The notes: a model not told the origin generated them from the sequence alone. Shown: positions 50,786-59,728, numbered from the stretch's first letter. The stretch: 64,000 nt of DNA from Xanthomonas fragariae (GCF_017603965.1 NZ_CP071955.1:1984001-2048000); one strand, 5' to 3'. A program made the numbers and translations.

Positions 50786-51789
50786 CCGCTCCTTCCAAGC
50801 CGGTGCTGGTTGCCGATATCGGCGGAACCAACGCGCGCTTTGCGCTGGCCGATGTCGACGCCTCGGTGCCACTGCTGGATGACACCTCGCGCGAATTCGC
50901 GGTGGTCGACTTCGGTTCGCTCGGCGAAGCCGCACGCTACTACCTCGACCAGATCGGCGTACAGGCCACCCAGGGAGTATTCGCCGTGGCCGGCCGCGTA
51001 GATGGCGACGAAGCTCGGATCACCAACCATCCGTGGGTGATCTCGCGCTCGCGCACCGCCAGCATGCTGGGTTTCAGCACCCTGCACCTGATCAACGACT
51101 TTGCCGCTCAGGCGATGGCGATCAGCCTGCTACGTCCGCAGGACGTGGTGCAGGTCGGTGGCGCCAGCTGGCGTCCGGCGTCGATGGATCAACCACGCAA
51201 CTACGGCGTGATCGGCCCCGGCACCGGCCTGGGCGCGGGTGGCCTGATTATTCGCAATGGGCGCTGTTTTCCGTTGGAAACCGAAGGTGGCCATGTCAGC
51301 TTCCCGCCCGGTACTCCGGAGGAGATCCGTATTCTGGAAATCCTCTCCGAGCAGTTTGGCCGGGTTTCCAACGAGCGGCTGATCTGTGGCCCGGGCCTGG
51401 TCAACATCCACCGTGCGTTGAGCGAGATTGCCGGGGTCGACCCCGGTCCGCTGCAGCCCAAGGACATCACTGCGCGTGCGGCTGCGGGCGACCCGCGGTC
51501 GTCGCGCACGATCGATCTGTTCTGCGCCATCTTTGGCGCGATTGCCGGGGACATGGTGTTGATGCAAGGCGCGTGGGATGGCGTGTTCCTCACCGGCGGG
51601 CTGGTGCCCAAGGTGCTGGATTCGCTGCAGCATTCCGGATTCCGTCAGCGCTTCGAACACAAGGGCCGCTTCTCCGCCATCATGTCGCGGGTACCGTCGC
51701 TGGCGGTCATGCATCCGCATGCCGGCCTGCTCGGTGCCGCGGCATATGCGGTGGATGCGCAACGTCAGCAGCCCGGAGAGCAGCGATGA
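50782..51789 (+). CDS. glk: Glucokinase
   Basis: A 335-residue ATP-dependent hexokinase of the bacterial glucokinase family. The phosphate-binding motif is LVADIGGTNARFAL, with INDFAAQAMA, GPGTGLGAGGLI and LETEGGHVSFPP containing the catalytic and sugar-contacting residues. The start is the ATG at 50782, overlapping the zwf stop (ATGA). The larger open frame upstream lies inside zwf. It supplies glucose-6-phosphate to Zwf. Confidence 0.96.
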   Translation: MTAPSKPVLVADIGGTNARFALADVDASVPLLDDTSREFAVVDFGSLGEAARYYLDQIGVQATQGVFAVAGRVDGDEARITNHPWVISRSRTASMLGFSTLHLINDFAAQAMAISLLRPQDVVQVGGASWRPASMDQPRNYGVIGPGTGLGAGGLIIRNGRCFPLETEGGHVSFPPGTPEEIRILEILSEQFGRVSNERLICGPGLVNIHRALSEIAGVDPGPLQPKDITARAAAGDPRSSRTIDLFCAIFGAIAGDMVLMQGAWDGVFLTGGLVPKVLDSLQHSGFRQRFEHKGRFSAIMSRVPSLAVMHPHAGLLGAAAYAVDAQRQQPGEQR

Positions 51790-52505
51790 ATCTGCAAGAC
51801 AACCCGCGCATCACCCTGGTGCGCCACGACGACCCTGCCGCATGGACCGAGGCTGTGGCCAGCGAGATGGCCGATCTGCTGGAACAGGAAATTTCACGTC
51901 GTGGCCAGGCGCGCATGCTGCTGTCCGGCGGCACCACGCCGGCGCCGGTATACGAATCCCTCGCCCACCGTTCGCTAGACTGGTCACGGGTGGAAGTCGG
52001 CCTGGTCGATGAGCGTTGGCTATCGCCGCAGGATCAGGACAGCAATGCGTGGCTGGTGAATCACAGCTTCCTGACCCACGCGCCGGCCGCGACCTTCATT
52101 CCGCTGGTGCGCCCGGGCAAGCAATTGCCCGAGTGCGTGCACACCGCGAATCTGCAGGCCACGCATGCCGAACCGGCCTGTCTGGCGGTGCTGGGGATGG
52201 GTGGCGACGGACATACCGCGTCGCTTTTTCCGGGATCGACGGAGCTGACCAAGGCGCTTGCCAGCCCGCAGCCCTACGCGTCGCTGGATGCCACCGGCTG
52301 CCCTGGATCAAATCAATGGCCGTTGCGTATCACCTTGACGCCGGCCGGACTCGTTGCAATCCCGACCCGCCTGCTATTGCTGCGCGGCAAGCAAAAGCTC
52401 GACGTGTTGCAAGCTGCGTTGGCCGGCGACGACGTCAGCGAGTACCCGATCCGGGTGGCATTGCGGCAGCCTGGTCCACAGTTGCGGGTACATTGGTGTA
52501 ATTAA
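51786..52505 (+). CDS. pgl: 6-phosphogluconolactonase
   Basis: A 239-residue DevB-type lactonase. It contains MLLSGGTTPAPVYESLA, VEVGLVDERWLSP and the signature GMGGDGHTASLFPGS. The start is the ATG at 51786, overlapping the glk stop by 4 nt. It hydrolyses the product of Zwf to 6-phosphogluconate for Edd. A 164-bp gap follows before edd. Confidence 0.95.
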   Translation: MNLQDNPRITLVRHDDPAAWTEAVASEMADLLEQEISRRGQARMLLSGGTTPAPVYESLAHRSLDWSRVEVGLVDERWLSPQDQDSNAWLVNHSFLTHAPAATFIPLVRPGKQLPECVHTANLQATHAEPACLAVLGMGGDGHTASLFPGSTELTKALASPQPYASLDATGCPGSNQWPLRITLTPAGLVAIPTRLLLLRGKQKLDVLQAALAGDDVSEYPIRVALRQPGPQLRVHWCN

Positions 52506-52669
52506 ATGCGTCTTTCGTGAATGCGTCTCTCGCAAGAGCCGATTTAATGCGAGTGATCGCAAAACCTGCACATCCGTGCGCGGGTATTCAAAGATGCAAG
52601 TCCCTTCGCAACAAACCGCACCTCCCTGTGGGGGATTTAAATTCCTCCGTTTCTCGTAGCCGGTAGCCA

Positions 52670-54586
52670 ATGATCCTGCATCCGAACATCCAAGCTGTCA
52701 CCGACCGTATCCGCAAGCGCAGCGCTCAGTCGCGCGCGGCTTATTTGGCCGGTCTCGATGCCGCCCTGCGCGAGGGCCCGTTCCGCAGTCGTTTGAGCTG
52801 CGGCAACCTTGCGCACGGATTCGCGGCCTCCGAGCCGACCGACAAATCGCGTCTGCGCGCTGCGACCACGCCCAACCTCGGCATCATCACCGCCTACAAC
52901 GACATGCTGTCGGCGCATCAGCCGTTCGAGCATTACCCGCAGCTGATCCGCGATACCGCGCGCATGCTCGGCGCCACTGCGCAGGTTGCCGGTGGCGTGC
53001 CGGCGATGTGCGATGGCGTGACCCAGGGCCGCGCCGGCATGGAGTTGTCGCTGTTCTCGCGCGACAACATCGCCCAGGCCGCAGCGATCGGCCTCAGCCA
53101 CGACATGTTCGACAGCGTGGTCTACCTGGGCGTGTGCGACAAGATCGTGCCGGGTCTACTGATCGGCGCGCTGGCGTTCGGCCATTTGCCGGCGCTGTTC
53201 ATGCCGGCCGGGCCGATGACGCCGGGCATCCCGAACAAGCAGAAGGCCGAAGTACGCGAGCGCTACGCCGCTGGCGAAGCCACCCGTGCCGAGCTGCTGG
53301 AAGCCGAGTCGTCGTCCTATCACTCGCCCGGCACCTGCACCTTCTACGGCACTGCCAATTCCAACCAGGTATTGCTCGAAGCGATGGGCGTGCAGTTGCC
53401 CGGCGCCTCGTTCGTCAACCCGGAACTGCCGTTGCGGGATGCATTGACGCGTGAGGGTACCGCTCGGGCGCTGGCGATTTCTGCATTGGGCGAGGATTTC
53501 CGCCCATTCGGTCGCTTGATCGACGAGCGCGCCATCGTCAATGCGGTGGTCGCCTTGATGGCAACCGGCGGCTCGACCAACCACACCATCCACTGGATCG
53601 CCGTGGCGCGTGCGGCAGGCATCGTGCTGACCTGGGACGACATGGATCTGATCTCGCGGACCGTGCCGTTGTTGACCCGCATCTACCCCAACGGCGAGGC
53701 GGATGTGAACCGCTTCCAGGCCGCTGGCGGCACCGCATTCGTGTTCCGCGAACTGATGGACGCCGGCATGATGCACGACGACATTCCCACCGTGGTCGAG
53801 GGCGGCATGCGTGACTACGCCAACGAGCCGCGCCTGCAGGACGGCAAGGTCGTGTATGTGCCCGGCATCGCGACCACTGCCGACGACAGCGTCGCGCGCC
53901 CGGTCAGCGATGCATTCGAATCCCAAGGCGGCCTGCGACTGCTGCGCGGCAACCTTGGCCGCTCGCTGATCAAACTGTCGGCGGTCAAGCCGCAGCACCG
54001 CACCATCGAAGCCCCGGCAGTGGTGATCGACACCCCGCAGGTGCTCAACAAGCTGCACGCAGCTGGCGTGCTGCCGCACGATTTTGTGGTGGTGTTGCGC
54101 TACCAGGGCCCACGCGCAAACGGCATGCCGGAGTTGCACTCGATGGCGCCGCTGCTGGGCCTGCTACAGAACCAGGGTCGGCGCGTGGCGCTGGTCACCG
54201 ACGGTCGTTTGTCGGGCGCCTCGGGCAAGTTCCCCGCAGCGATCCACATGACGCCCGAAGCGGCACGCGGTGGGCCGATCGGGCGCGTGCGCGAAGGCGA
54301 CATCGTGCGCCTGGACGGCGAAGCCGGCACGCTCGAGGTACTGGTGTCGGCCGAAGAATGGGCATCGCGCGAGGTCGCACCGAACACCGCGGTGGCCGGC
54401 AACGATCTGGGTCGCAACCTGTTCGCCATCAATCGCCAAGTGGTTGGCCCGGCCGACCAGGGTGCCATTTCGATTTCCTGCGGCCCGGCCCATCCGGACG
54501 GCGCGCTGTGGAACTACGACGCCGAATACGAACTCGGCGCCAATGCGAACGCCGCAGCGGCACCGCACGAGTCCAAAGACGCCTGA
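52670..54586 (+). CDS. edd: Phosphogluconate dehydratase (6-phosphogluconate dehydratase)
   Basis: A 638-residue IlvD/Edd-family Fe-S dehydratase. The cluster Cys residues lie in GGVPAMCDGVTQG, VYLGVCDKIVPGLLIGAL and HSPGTCTFYGTANSNQVLLE. The C-terminal LVTDGRLSGASGKFPAAIH is the family signature. It converts 6-phosphogluconate to KDPG, the substrate of Eda. It starts 164 bp after pgl, so a second promoter is possible there, although I see no strong one. Confidence 0.97.
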   Translation: MILHPNIQAVTDRIRKRSAQSRAAYLAGLDAALREGPFRSRLSCGNLAHGFAASEPTDKSRLRAATTPNLGIITAYNDMLSAHQPFEHYPQLIRDTARMLGATAQVAGGVPAMCDGVTQGRAGMELSLFSRDNIAQAAAIGLSHDMFDSVVYLGVCDKIVPGLLIGALAFGHLPALFMPAGPMTPGIPNKQKAEVRERYAAGEATRAELLEAESSSYHSPGTCTFYGTANSNQVLLEAMGVQLPGASFVNPELPLRDALTREGTARALAISALGEDFRPFGRLIDERAIVNAVVALMATGGSTNHTIHWIAVARAAGIVLTWDDMDLISRTVPLLTRIYPNGEADVNRFQAAGGTAFVFRELMDAGMMHDDIPTVVEGGMRDYANEPRLQDGKVVYVPGIATTADDSVARPVSDAFESQGGLRLLRGNLGRSLIKLSAVKPQHRTIEAPAVVIDTPQVLNKLHAAGVLPHDFVVVLRYQGPRANGMPELHSMAPLLGLLQNQGRRVALVTDGRLSGASGKFPAAIHMTPEAARGGPIGRVREGDIVRLDGEAGTLEVLVSAEEWASREVAPNTAVAGNDLGRNLFAINRQVVGPADQGAISISCGPAHPDGALWNYDAEYELGANANAAAAPHESKDA

Positions 54587-54639
54587 CCCCTTCCCTCTCT
54601 CTGCGACCGCACGGGCGGTCGCCGTCTAACGGAGTTGCA

Positions 54640-55299
54640 ATGACGATTGCCCAGACCCAGAACACCGCCGAACAGCTGCTGCGCGATGCCGGCATTCTGC
54701 CGGTGGTTACTGTCGATACGCTGGACCAGGCCCGCCGCGTCGCCGATGCGCTGCTTGAGGGCGGCCTATCCGCAATAGAGCTGACCCTGCGCACGCCGAT
54801 CGCGATCGAAGCGCTGGCAATGCTCAAGCGCGAACTGCCGAATATCGTGATCGGCGCCGGCACCGTGCTGAGCGAGCTACAGCTGCGTCAGTCGGTGGAT
54901 GCAGGCGTGGATTTCCTGGTTACCCCGGGCACCCCCGCGCAGCTGGCCCGCCTGCTCGCCGATGCGCCGATCCCCGCAGTGCCTGGCGCGTCCACGCCGA
55001 CCGAACTGCTGACCCTGATGGGCCTGGGTTTCCGCGTCTGCAAGCTGTTCCCGGCCACCGCCGTGGGCGGCCTGCAGATGCTCAAGGGCCTGGCGGGTCC
55101 GTTGTCCGAACTCATGCTCTGCCCTACCGGCGGCATCAGCGAGGCCAATGCGGCCGAGTTCCTGTCGCAGCCTAACGTGCTTTGCATCGGCGGCTCGTGG
55201 ATGGTGCCCAAGGACTGGCTGGCTCAGGGTCAATGGGACAAAGTCAAGGAAAGCTCGGCCAAGGCTGCTGCGATCGTTCGGCAGGTACGCGCTGCCTGA
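54640..55299 (+). CDS. eda: KDPG aldolase (2-keto-3-deoxy-6-phosphogluconate aldolase)
   Basis: A 219-residue class I aldolase. The catalytic Glu lies in IELTLRTPIA, the Schiff-base Lys in VCKLFPATAVGG, and the phosphate-binding turn in CPTGGISEANAAEFL. It splits KDPG into pyruvate and glyceraldehyde-3-phosphate. The start is the ATG at 54640, after GGAG; the frame upstream lies in edd. It is the last gene of the operon. Confidence 0.97.
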   Translation: MTIAQTQNTAEQLLRDAGILPVVTVDTLDQARRVADALLEGGLSAIELTLRTPIAIEALAMLKRELPNIVIGAGTVLSELQLRQSVDAGVDFLVTPGTPAQLARLLADAPIPAVPGASTPTELLTLMGLGFRVCKLFPATAVGGLQMLKGLAGPLSELMLCPTGGISEANAAEFLSQPNVLCIGGSWMVPKDWLAQGQWDKVKESSAKAAAIVRQVRAA

Positions 55300-55368
55300 T
55301 TCATTGAGTGCTACGTCGCAATGGATTGGAAGGCCTGAAAAAGCGAACTTACTGGCACCTTAAACAAC

Positions 55369-55509
55369 CGCTGAACAACTCACGACGTGGCGAGTGAAAT
55401 TAGAATTTTGCTCGAACGCGACGATCCTTACTGATGAAAATCAAGCGCTTACGCATAGCGGCGGTTGCCTGGATTGTTGATCGAATGCGCATGGAAGAGT
55501 TGTTCAGCG
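55369..55509. repeat. 141-bp segment bounded by perfect 13-bp inverted repeats
   Basis: CGCTGAACAACTC at 55369-55381 and its exact inverse GAGTTGTTCAGCG at 55497-55509. The interior is not similar to the other MITEs in the window. It may be a small non-autonomous element or the footprint of one. It carries the 3' part of a doubtful lipoprotein frame. No clear target duplication is visible. Confidence 0.5.
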
Positions 55510-55726
55510 CATCCATGGTGACGCGGTGCCGGTATAGCTGGCAGCGACCGCGCGACGAGCCGCGTTGGTAGTTTCCACCGGCACTGCAGTCACCGAATTC
55601 TTTATCTTCTGCGGCCATGGCCTCGCCATCTCCTGCCTTGCAGCCGCCCAACAACAGGCTCGTGGTGATCAACAGCGCGGCGGCGCAGGTTCGGCTACGA
55701 CCAGGCAAAACGGAGAGTGGCAACAT
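55400..55726 (-). CDS. Putative small lipoprotein, possibly 3'-disrupted
   Basis: A 108-residue frame that starts with a plausible lipoprotein signal (TCAAALLITTSLLLGGC), then KAGDGEAMAAEDKEFGDCSAGG. The second half (DALNNSSMRIRSTIQ... onward) is encoded by the segment bounded by 13-bp inverted repeats and looks unlike a natural C-terminus. So a short lipoprotein gene may have been truncated and extended by an insertion. I do not recognise the family. Confidence 0.4.
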   Translation of the reverse strand: MLPLSVLPGRSRTCAAALLITTSLLLGGCKAGDGEAMAAEDKEFGDCSAGGNYQRGSSRGRCQLYRHRVTMDALNNSSMRIRSTIQATAAMRKRLIFISKDRRVRAKF

Positions 55727-55932
55727 CGTCGTGTCCTGGTGGATGCGTTGACAGGTGTTGTAGGTAAGCAAACCACCTCCATGCGAATGTCGCGAACGCG
55801 CCAAGGTCATGGTCTGCATATCAAGTTCGCGTATTCACCCCGTTTGCGTGACGCCAAATCACAGGCATACTCGGTCCAGCGTCCTCACGCCCCCACGTGC
55901 CGACGCTCAATCAGTCTTCCGGATACGAAACC

Positions 55933-56325
55933 ATGCGCCCGCAGCCGCTCGCCGCTTGTCTCGCTCTGGTCGTCTTCCTGCCGTTTGGGAGCGCATCAGC
56001 AACACCGTCAGCTACGCCTGCAGCACCGGCCACGCCGGCTGCCGCTGCGGCGACTCCGGCACCCGCGGCGCCGACCGGCAATCTTTCCAATGGTCGCCTG
56101 CTTGCCTATACCTGCCAGGGCTGCCACGGCGTCACCGGCTACAAGAACGCCTACCCTAGCTACCGCGTCCCCAAGATCGGCGGCCAGTCCAGCCAGTATC
56201 TGACCCAGGCGTTGACCGAGTACCGGCAGGGCAAGCGCAAACACCCGACCATGCAGGCGCAGGCGCAGAGTTTCTCCGAACAGGACATCGCCGACATCTC
56301 CGCCTTCCTGTCCACCCTCAAGTAA
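55933..56325 (+). CDS. Class I c-type cytochrome (cytochrome c4/c553-like)
   Basis: A 130-residue exported protein. It has the signal peptide MRPQPLAACLALVVFLPFGSASA, an Ala/Pro-rich linker, and one haem-binding domain with CQGCH. A distal Met lies in HPTMQAQAQSFSEQDIADIS. It should be a periplasmic electron carrier or an accessory domain for an oxidase. I chose the ATG at 55933 for the clean signal peptide. The second cytochrome gene starts 8 bp after its stop. Confidence 0.88.
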   Translation: MRPQPLAACLALVVFLPFGSASATPSATPAAPATPAAAAATPAPAAPTGNLSNGRLLAYTCQGCHGVTGYKNAYPSYRVPKIGGQSSQYLTQALTEYRQGKRKHPTMQAQAQSFSEQDIADISAFLSTLK

Positions 56326-56333
56326 GCGCCCAC

Positions 56334-56795
56334 ATGCCGAACGCCCTGCACGCTCCGCGTCTAGCCATCGTCCTGGTCGCCGCACTGATGATGGCGGCCT
56401 GCTCCCAATCCCAGGTGGAATCCACCGACCATTCCGCCGGCGATACCGGCCACGCTAGCGGCGAACATGGCTCAGGTTCGTCGGCCGGCCTGCCCGCCGG
56501 TCGCGCTGCAGCCGGCGACAAACTGGCAAACGCAAAAGGCAAAGCCACTGGCCAGAGCTGCGTGGATTGCCACGGCGCTGACGGCAATGCGCCTATCGAT
56601 CCCGGCTATCCCAAACTCGGCGGCCAGTACGGCGACTATCTTGCGCATGCCTTGCAGGCCTATCGCAGCGGCGATCGCCAGCACCCGCTGATGACCGCGC
56701 AGGCCGCCACGCTGAGCGACCAGGATATTGCCGATCTCGCTGCGTATTTCGGCGCACGGCAGACGAAGCTGCACGATCTGCACGGTGTCAACTGA
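56334..56795 (+). CDS. c-type cytochrome, lipoprotein
   Basis: 153 residues. The lipobox is in LVAALMMAAC, followed by a Ser/Gly/His-rich spacer (STDHSAGDTGHASGEHGSGS) and a mono-haem domain with CVDCH and a candidate ligand Met in HPLMTAQAATLSDQDIADLA. It is closely related to the preceding cytochrome, which suggests an old tandem duplication with different targeting (soluble versus membrane-anchored). They are probably co-transcribed. Confidence 0.88.
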   Translation: MPNALHAPRLAIVLVAALMMAACSQSQVESTDHSAGDTGHASGEHGSGSSAGLPAGRAAAGDKLANAKGKATGQSCVDCHGADGNAPIDPGYPKLGGQYGDYLAHALQAYRSGDRQHPLMTAQAATLSDQDIADLAAYFGARQTKLHDLHGVN

Positions 56796-56841
56796 GCCGA
56801 CGGCGCAAGCTGCGCCTGTCTCATGTAGAATGAAAAATCAC

Positions 56842-56870
56842 TTGTGCAAACATTAACAGGCCGCTATAGT
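56842..56870 (+). promoter_or_regulatory. Sigma-70 promoter of tRNA array 1
   Basis: -35-like TTGTGC (56842-56847), a 17-bp spacer, and -10 TATAGT (56865-56870), followed 17 bp later by tRNA-Ala. Confidence 0.65.
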
Positions 56871-56887
56871 TTCCCTCTCAGCTCCGT

Positions 56888-56963
56888 GGGGCCATAGCTC
56901 AGCTGGGAGAGCGCCTGCATGGCATGCAGGAGGTCGGCGGTTCGATCCCGCCTGGCTCCACCA
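56888..56963 (+). tRNA. tRNA-Ala (anticodon GGC), array 1
   Basis: 76 nt with encoded CCA. The acceptor is GGGGCCA and the anticodon loop ATGGCAT gives GGC. It is identical to the tRNA at 57495. Confidence 0.96.
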
Positions 56964-57008
56964 ATCCTGGCTTAGGCCGTCAGGAAGACAACTTAGGTTT
57001 TGATATGC

Positions 57009-57084
57009 GTCCCCATCGTCTAGAGGCCTAGGACACCACCCTTTCACGGTGGACACCGGGGTTCGAATCCCCGTGGGGACGCCA
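57009..57084 (+). tRNA. tRNA-Glu (anticodon UUC), array 1
   Basis: 76 nt with encoded CCA. The acceptor is GTCCCCA and the anticodon loop CTTTCAC gives TTC. It differs from the copy at 57619 at one anticodon-stem/loop position (CCCTTTC against CCTTTTC). Confidence 0.96.
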
Positions 57085-57091
57085 ATCATCT

Positions 57092-57121
57092 AAAAGCCTC
57101 GGCACTGCCGGGGCTTTTTTT
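57092..57121 (+). terminator. Rho-independent terminator of tRNA array 1
   Basis: AAAGCC-T-CGGC, loop ACT, GCCG-G-GGCTTT with one G-T wobble, followed by a T-tract. It lies 7 nt after tRNA-Glu. Confidence 0.85.
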
Positions 57122-57444
57122 CGAGTAGTCTTTTGCGTTGATCTCTGGTGATGTCATTTGCAGCCATCGGACTTTTTTCTGCAGCATGGCGGCACCGAGG
57201 ATGCGATGAACGCGCATCACGAAAATCGTGATTCCAGTGACCGCACCTCGTTTTCTGTCGCGCCTTGTTCCCATGGTCGACCGTAGTTGCAACCACGGAA
57301 ACCGCGCTCGCTATCGCTCGAACACAACAACATTAACATCGATGACTGCTGGAGGCAGATAGCCTGTGGATGGACGCGTAGGCGTACGCAGTCCGGCGAC
57401 CGTCCACCAGCGAACGCACTGTGCAAATGTTGCGCACTGACTAC

Positions 57445-57473
57445 TTCTCAAGTACTGCCAATACTGCTATAAT
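57445..57473 (+). promoter_or_regulatory. Promoter of tRNA array 2
   Basis: Consensus -10 TATAAT (57468-57473) with a weak -35 TTCTCA (57445-57450) at 17-bp spacing, 21 bp before tRNA-Ala. Confidence 0.6.
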
Positions 57474-57494
57474 CTTTGGCTGTAGCAGCTATGT

Positions 57495-57570
57495 GGGGCC
57501 ATAGCTCAGCTGGGAGAGCGCCTGCATGGCATGCAGGAGGTCGGCGGTTCGATCCCGCCTGGCTCCACCA
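57495..57570 (+). tRNA. tRNA-Ala (anticodon GGC), array 2
   Basis: 76 nt, the same sequence as the array 1 copy, with encoded CCA. Confidence 0.96.
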
Positions 57571-57618
57571 ATGTTTTGTGCTTAGGCCGTCTGAAATTAA
57601 CAATCAGGTTCGATACGC

Positions 57619-57694
57619 GTCCCCATCGTCTAGAGGCCTAGGACACCACCTTTTCACGGTGGACACCGGGGTTCGAATCCCCGTGGGGACGCCA
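57619..57694 (+). tRNA. tRNA-Glu (anticodon UUC), array 2
   Basis: 76 nt with encoded CCA. The spacer to tRNA-Ala shares CTTAGGCCGTC and a CGCGT/GCGT start with array 1, consistent with a tandem duplication. No terminator follows; transposase debris begins almost at once. Confidence 0.96.
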
Positions 57695-57695
57695 A

Positions 57696-58360
57696 TTAAG
57701 ACGCTCCGCAGTGCGTTAATGCCATTAACCTATCCAGTTGCTCGGCAAAGGTGTCCCCCCGTCATACGGGCTGCCCGAAAAACTGCGCGCTCCCATGATC
57801 GAGCTCTTTGAGGCGCTCACCGCAATACCGACCTTGGCGCCGAATGCGTAGGCGCCGAATGCGTACGGCTGACGCGCTTTGCCCTTGCCGATGCAGTCCA
57901 CTTCCGGCGCATGCAATGCGTCGAGTTTTCGCTTGTCTTTGGGAGCTTGCGCACGCACCTGCTGTGCGTGTTGCAACCACACAGCGATGCGCTCGCGCAC
58001 GTCGATGCCTACCTGATCGAGCTTGTGTTCGATGTCGCGCACGACTCGTCCCTGCACTGTGCGTTGACGTCGCAGGATGCGTCGCATCCGCTTGAACTGG
58101 CCTGCATGCGCATAACGCCCAGCCTTACGGCTCAACGCCGGACCTTGCCGCGCGTCGCTCTGCGGCAGCGTAATGCCATAGCGCTTGGCCAGCAGCACCA
58201 GCTTTTTGCGTGCCACTTCAAGCAAACGATTGTCGCACGCGCATTCACCGCCTTCATCGCATGGGCAGCATTGATCATGTTGCACTAGCAGCTCTTCCAC
58301 CACGGCCTCCAGTACGGATTTTTCAGCCAACGTTCGCAGCACCAGACAGGTCGTAGGCAT
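57696..58360 (-). pseudogene. IS5-family transposase fragment
   Basis: An internal part of an IS5-type transposase: DNRLLEVARKKLVLLAKRYG, KRMRRILRRQRTVQGRVVRD, DKRKLDALHAPEVDCIGKGK and ARSFSGSPYDG. It lacks the N-terminal third and the catalytic C-terminal part. A 15-bp tandem duplication (57836-57850 and 57851-57865) inserts five residues (AYAFG twice). A C6 run (57755-57760) marks a frameshift, after which DTFAEQLDRLM continues in another frame up to the tRNA-Glu gene. It is not functional. Confidence 0.8.
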
Positions 58361-58525
58361 GCTTGAGATACAGCAGGCCAGCCGTCGAACGCACTGGCAG
58401 TGCTGGCCGGATTATCTGCAAGGATGCACACGGCATGATGTCAATGTACCGGATGGCACATGCAGGCACGCAACTATCACGTCTTGTCCGTAACGTGGAA
58501 GTCTCTTTGCAAACAGGTGACTCTC

Positions 58526-58702
58526 ATGGACTTTGACTCTTCACAACAACTGCGAATTCTTCGCGATATCCACGACACTAAGCCCGTTTCTGAAGAAGAA
58601 GCGAACTGGGCAGTGCGTGCTGGCTATGCGACGCAAGCGGAAGATGGCGATATAGATCTTACGCACGAAGGCCGCAAAGCGTTTGATGACGGACAAGCCT
58701 GA
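58526..58702 (+). CDS. Conserved-looking small protein, possible winged-helix fold
   Basis: A 58-residue acidic protein (MDFDSSQQLRILRDIHD, EEEANWAVRAGYATQ, DIDLTHEGRKAFDDG). The order helix, helix, turn, then a D-LT-EGR-A strand-like end resembles the tail of winged-helix proteins. The start is the ATG at 58526, with AGGTG 6 nt upstream. A MITE begins 11 bp after the stop. I do not recognise the family and the function is unknown. Confidence 0.6.
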   Translation: MDFDSSQQLRILRDIHDTKPVSEEEANWAVRAGYATQAEDGDIDLTHEGRKAFDDGQA

Positions 58703-58713
58703 GTTCAGTCTTA

Positions 58714-58854
58714 GAGCGGCTAACAAAACGACCGCACAGCCGCAAGGCGGGCGCGGCCATTGCGCGGAATTGGCATGTACCACGCGTACACTCCGGTTCC
58801 TCCGCGCCGTGAGCACCCACCTGGCGACTGCTCGCTACGTTTTGTTAGCCACTC
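58714..58854. mobile_element. MITE copy 4 (141 bp, TTA target duplication)
   Basis: The best-preserved copy. The left end is GAGCGGCTAACAAAACG and the right end CGTTTTGTTAGCCACTC, flanked by TTA at 58711-58713 and 58855-58857. Same length and orientation as copy 1. Confidence 0.85.
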
Positions 58855-59123
58855 TTATTGTAACGAAATGTGCGATATGCGTGATCTTATCGGTAGCCAT
58901 CGCAGAGCATTTCGCTCAGAGTGTCGCGCAGAAGGCTCTGGCACTGCCGAGAATTTAGAATGACTGGCATCCCACAGGCTCCCGGCTGAGCTATGGCGTG
59001 ATGCTGTCAAGATGGCCTGCCACCGAGTGGGAGAGCAACCGGTCAGGAAGTGGACCGCTGCGCGGCAACGGAAAAAAACCATGTGTTGAATGAAGAAGCG
59101 GCAACCTAGGCTGCCGCTACTTT

Positions 59124-59210
59124 TGGTGCCGAAGGTGGGACTCGAACCCACACGCTTTTAAGGGCGGCGGATTTTGAGTCCGCTGCGTCTACCGATTCCG
59201 CCACTTCGGC
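59124..59210 (-). tRNA. tRNA-Leu (anticodon CAA)
   Basis: An 87-nt class II tRNA with encoded CCA. The acceptor is GCCGAAG paired with CTTCGGC, the anticodon loop CTCAAAA gives CAA, and there is a long variable arm. Confidence 0.95.
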
Positions 59211-59347
59211 GTGGCCGCCAAGTATAGCGACTTGTTGATGAAACGAACAGTGCCAGGATGTGCCTGACGAACTCAGGTGCAAGCGACGTCGACAGCACGC
59301 GTCAAACCAGTGTCGATATACTGGCCGGCTTGGTGAAGGAGTAAGCA

Positions 59348-59728
59348 ATGTCGGCATTGCGTGGAGTTCGGGTACTCGTGGTAGAAAACGATGACATGAA
59401 TGCCATGCTGCTCGACCTGCAGCTTGTTCGGGCGGGCGCCGCTGTGGTCGGCCCGGTCGGTGAAGTTCAAGAAGCGTTGCAGCTAATCAATGCCAACGCC
59501 CCGGACATCGCAGTCCTGGACTATCGTCTGGGCAATGGCGAAACCAGCGAGCCGGTCGCACGGTTGTTGGCAAAGCGCGGAATTCCGTTCGTTCTTGCCA
59601 CAGGTGTTGCCAGCGCCAGCATCCCAAGCGGTTTCGAGCGCGGCGTGATGCTGACAAAGCCCTACCTGTCCGAAGAATTGGTCGGCGCGCTGTCCAGAGC
59701 ACGCCAGCTGAGCGGCGCCAACAGCTAA
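59348..59728 (+). CDS. Single-domain response regulator (CheY-like receiver)
   Basis: A 126-residue receiver domain with no output domain. It has the acidic pocket VVENDD, phospho-acceptor Asp58 in AVLDYRLGNG, the conserved Thr in VLATGVA and Lys in MLTKPYLSEE. The start is the ATG at 59348 with GGAG upstream. Its TAA stop (59726-59728) is also the left junction of a degenerate MITE that separates it from the hybrid kinase gene 185 bp downstream. It may be a phosphate shuttle or sink for that kinase; this is inferred from position. Confidence 0.88.
   Translation: MSALRGVRVLVVENDDMNAMLLDLQLVRAGAAVVGPVGEVQEALQLINANAPDIAVLDYRLGNGETSEPVARLLAKRGIPFVLATGVASASIPSGFERGVMLTKPYLSEELVGALSRARQLSGANS

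Larger units (their letters stand above)
57085..57494. other. Spacer between the two tRNA-Ala/Glu arrays
   Basis: 410 bp. It contains the array 1 terminator, a perfect 7-bp hairpin (ATCACGA-AAA-TCGTGAT, 57216-57232) and the promoter of array 2. No gene is seen. Confidence 0.6.
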
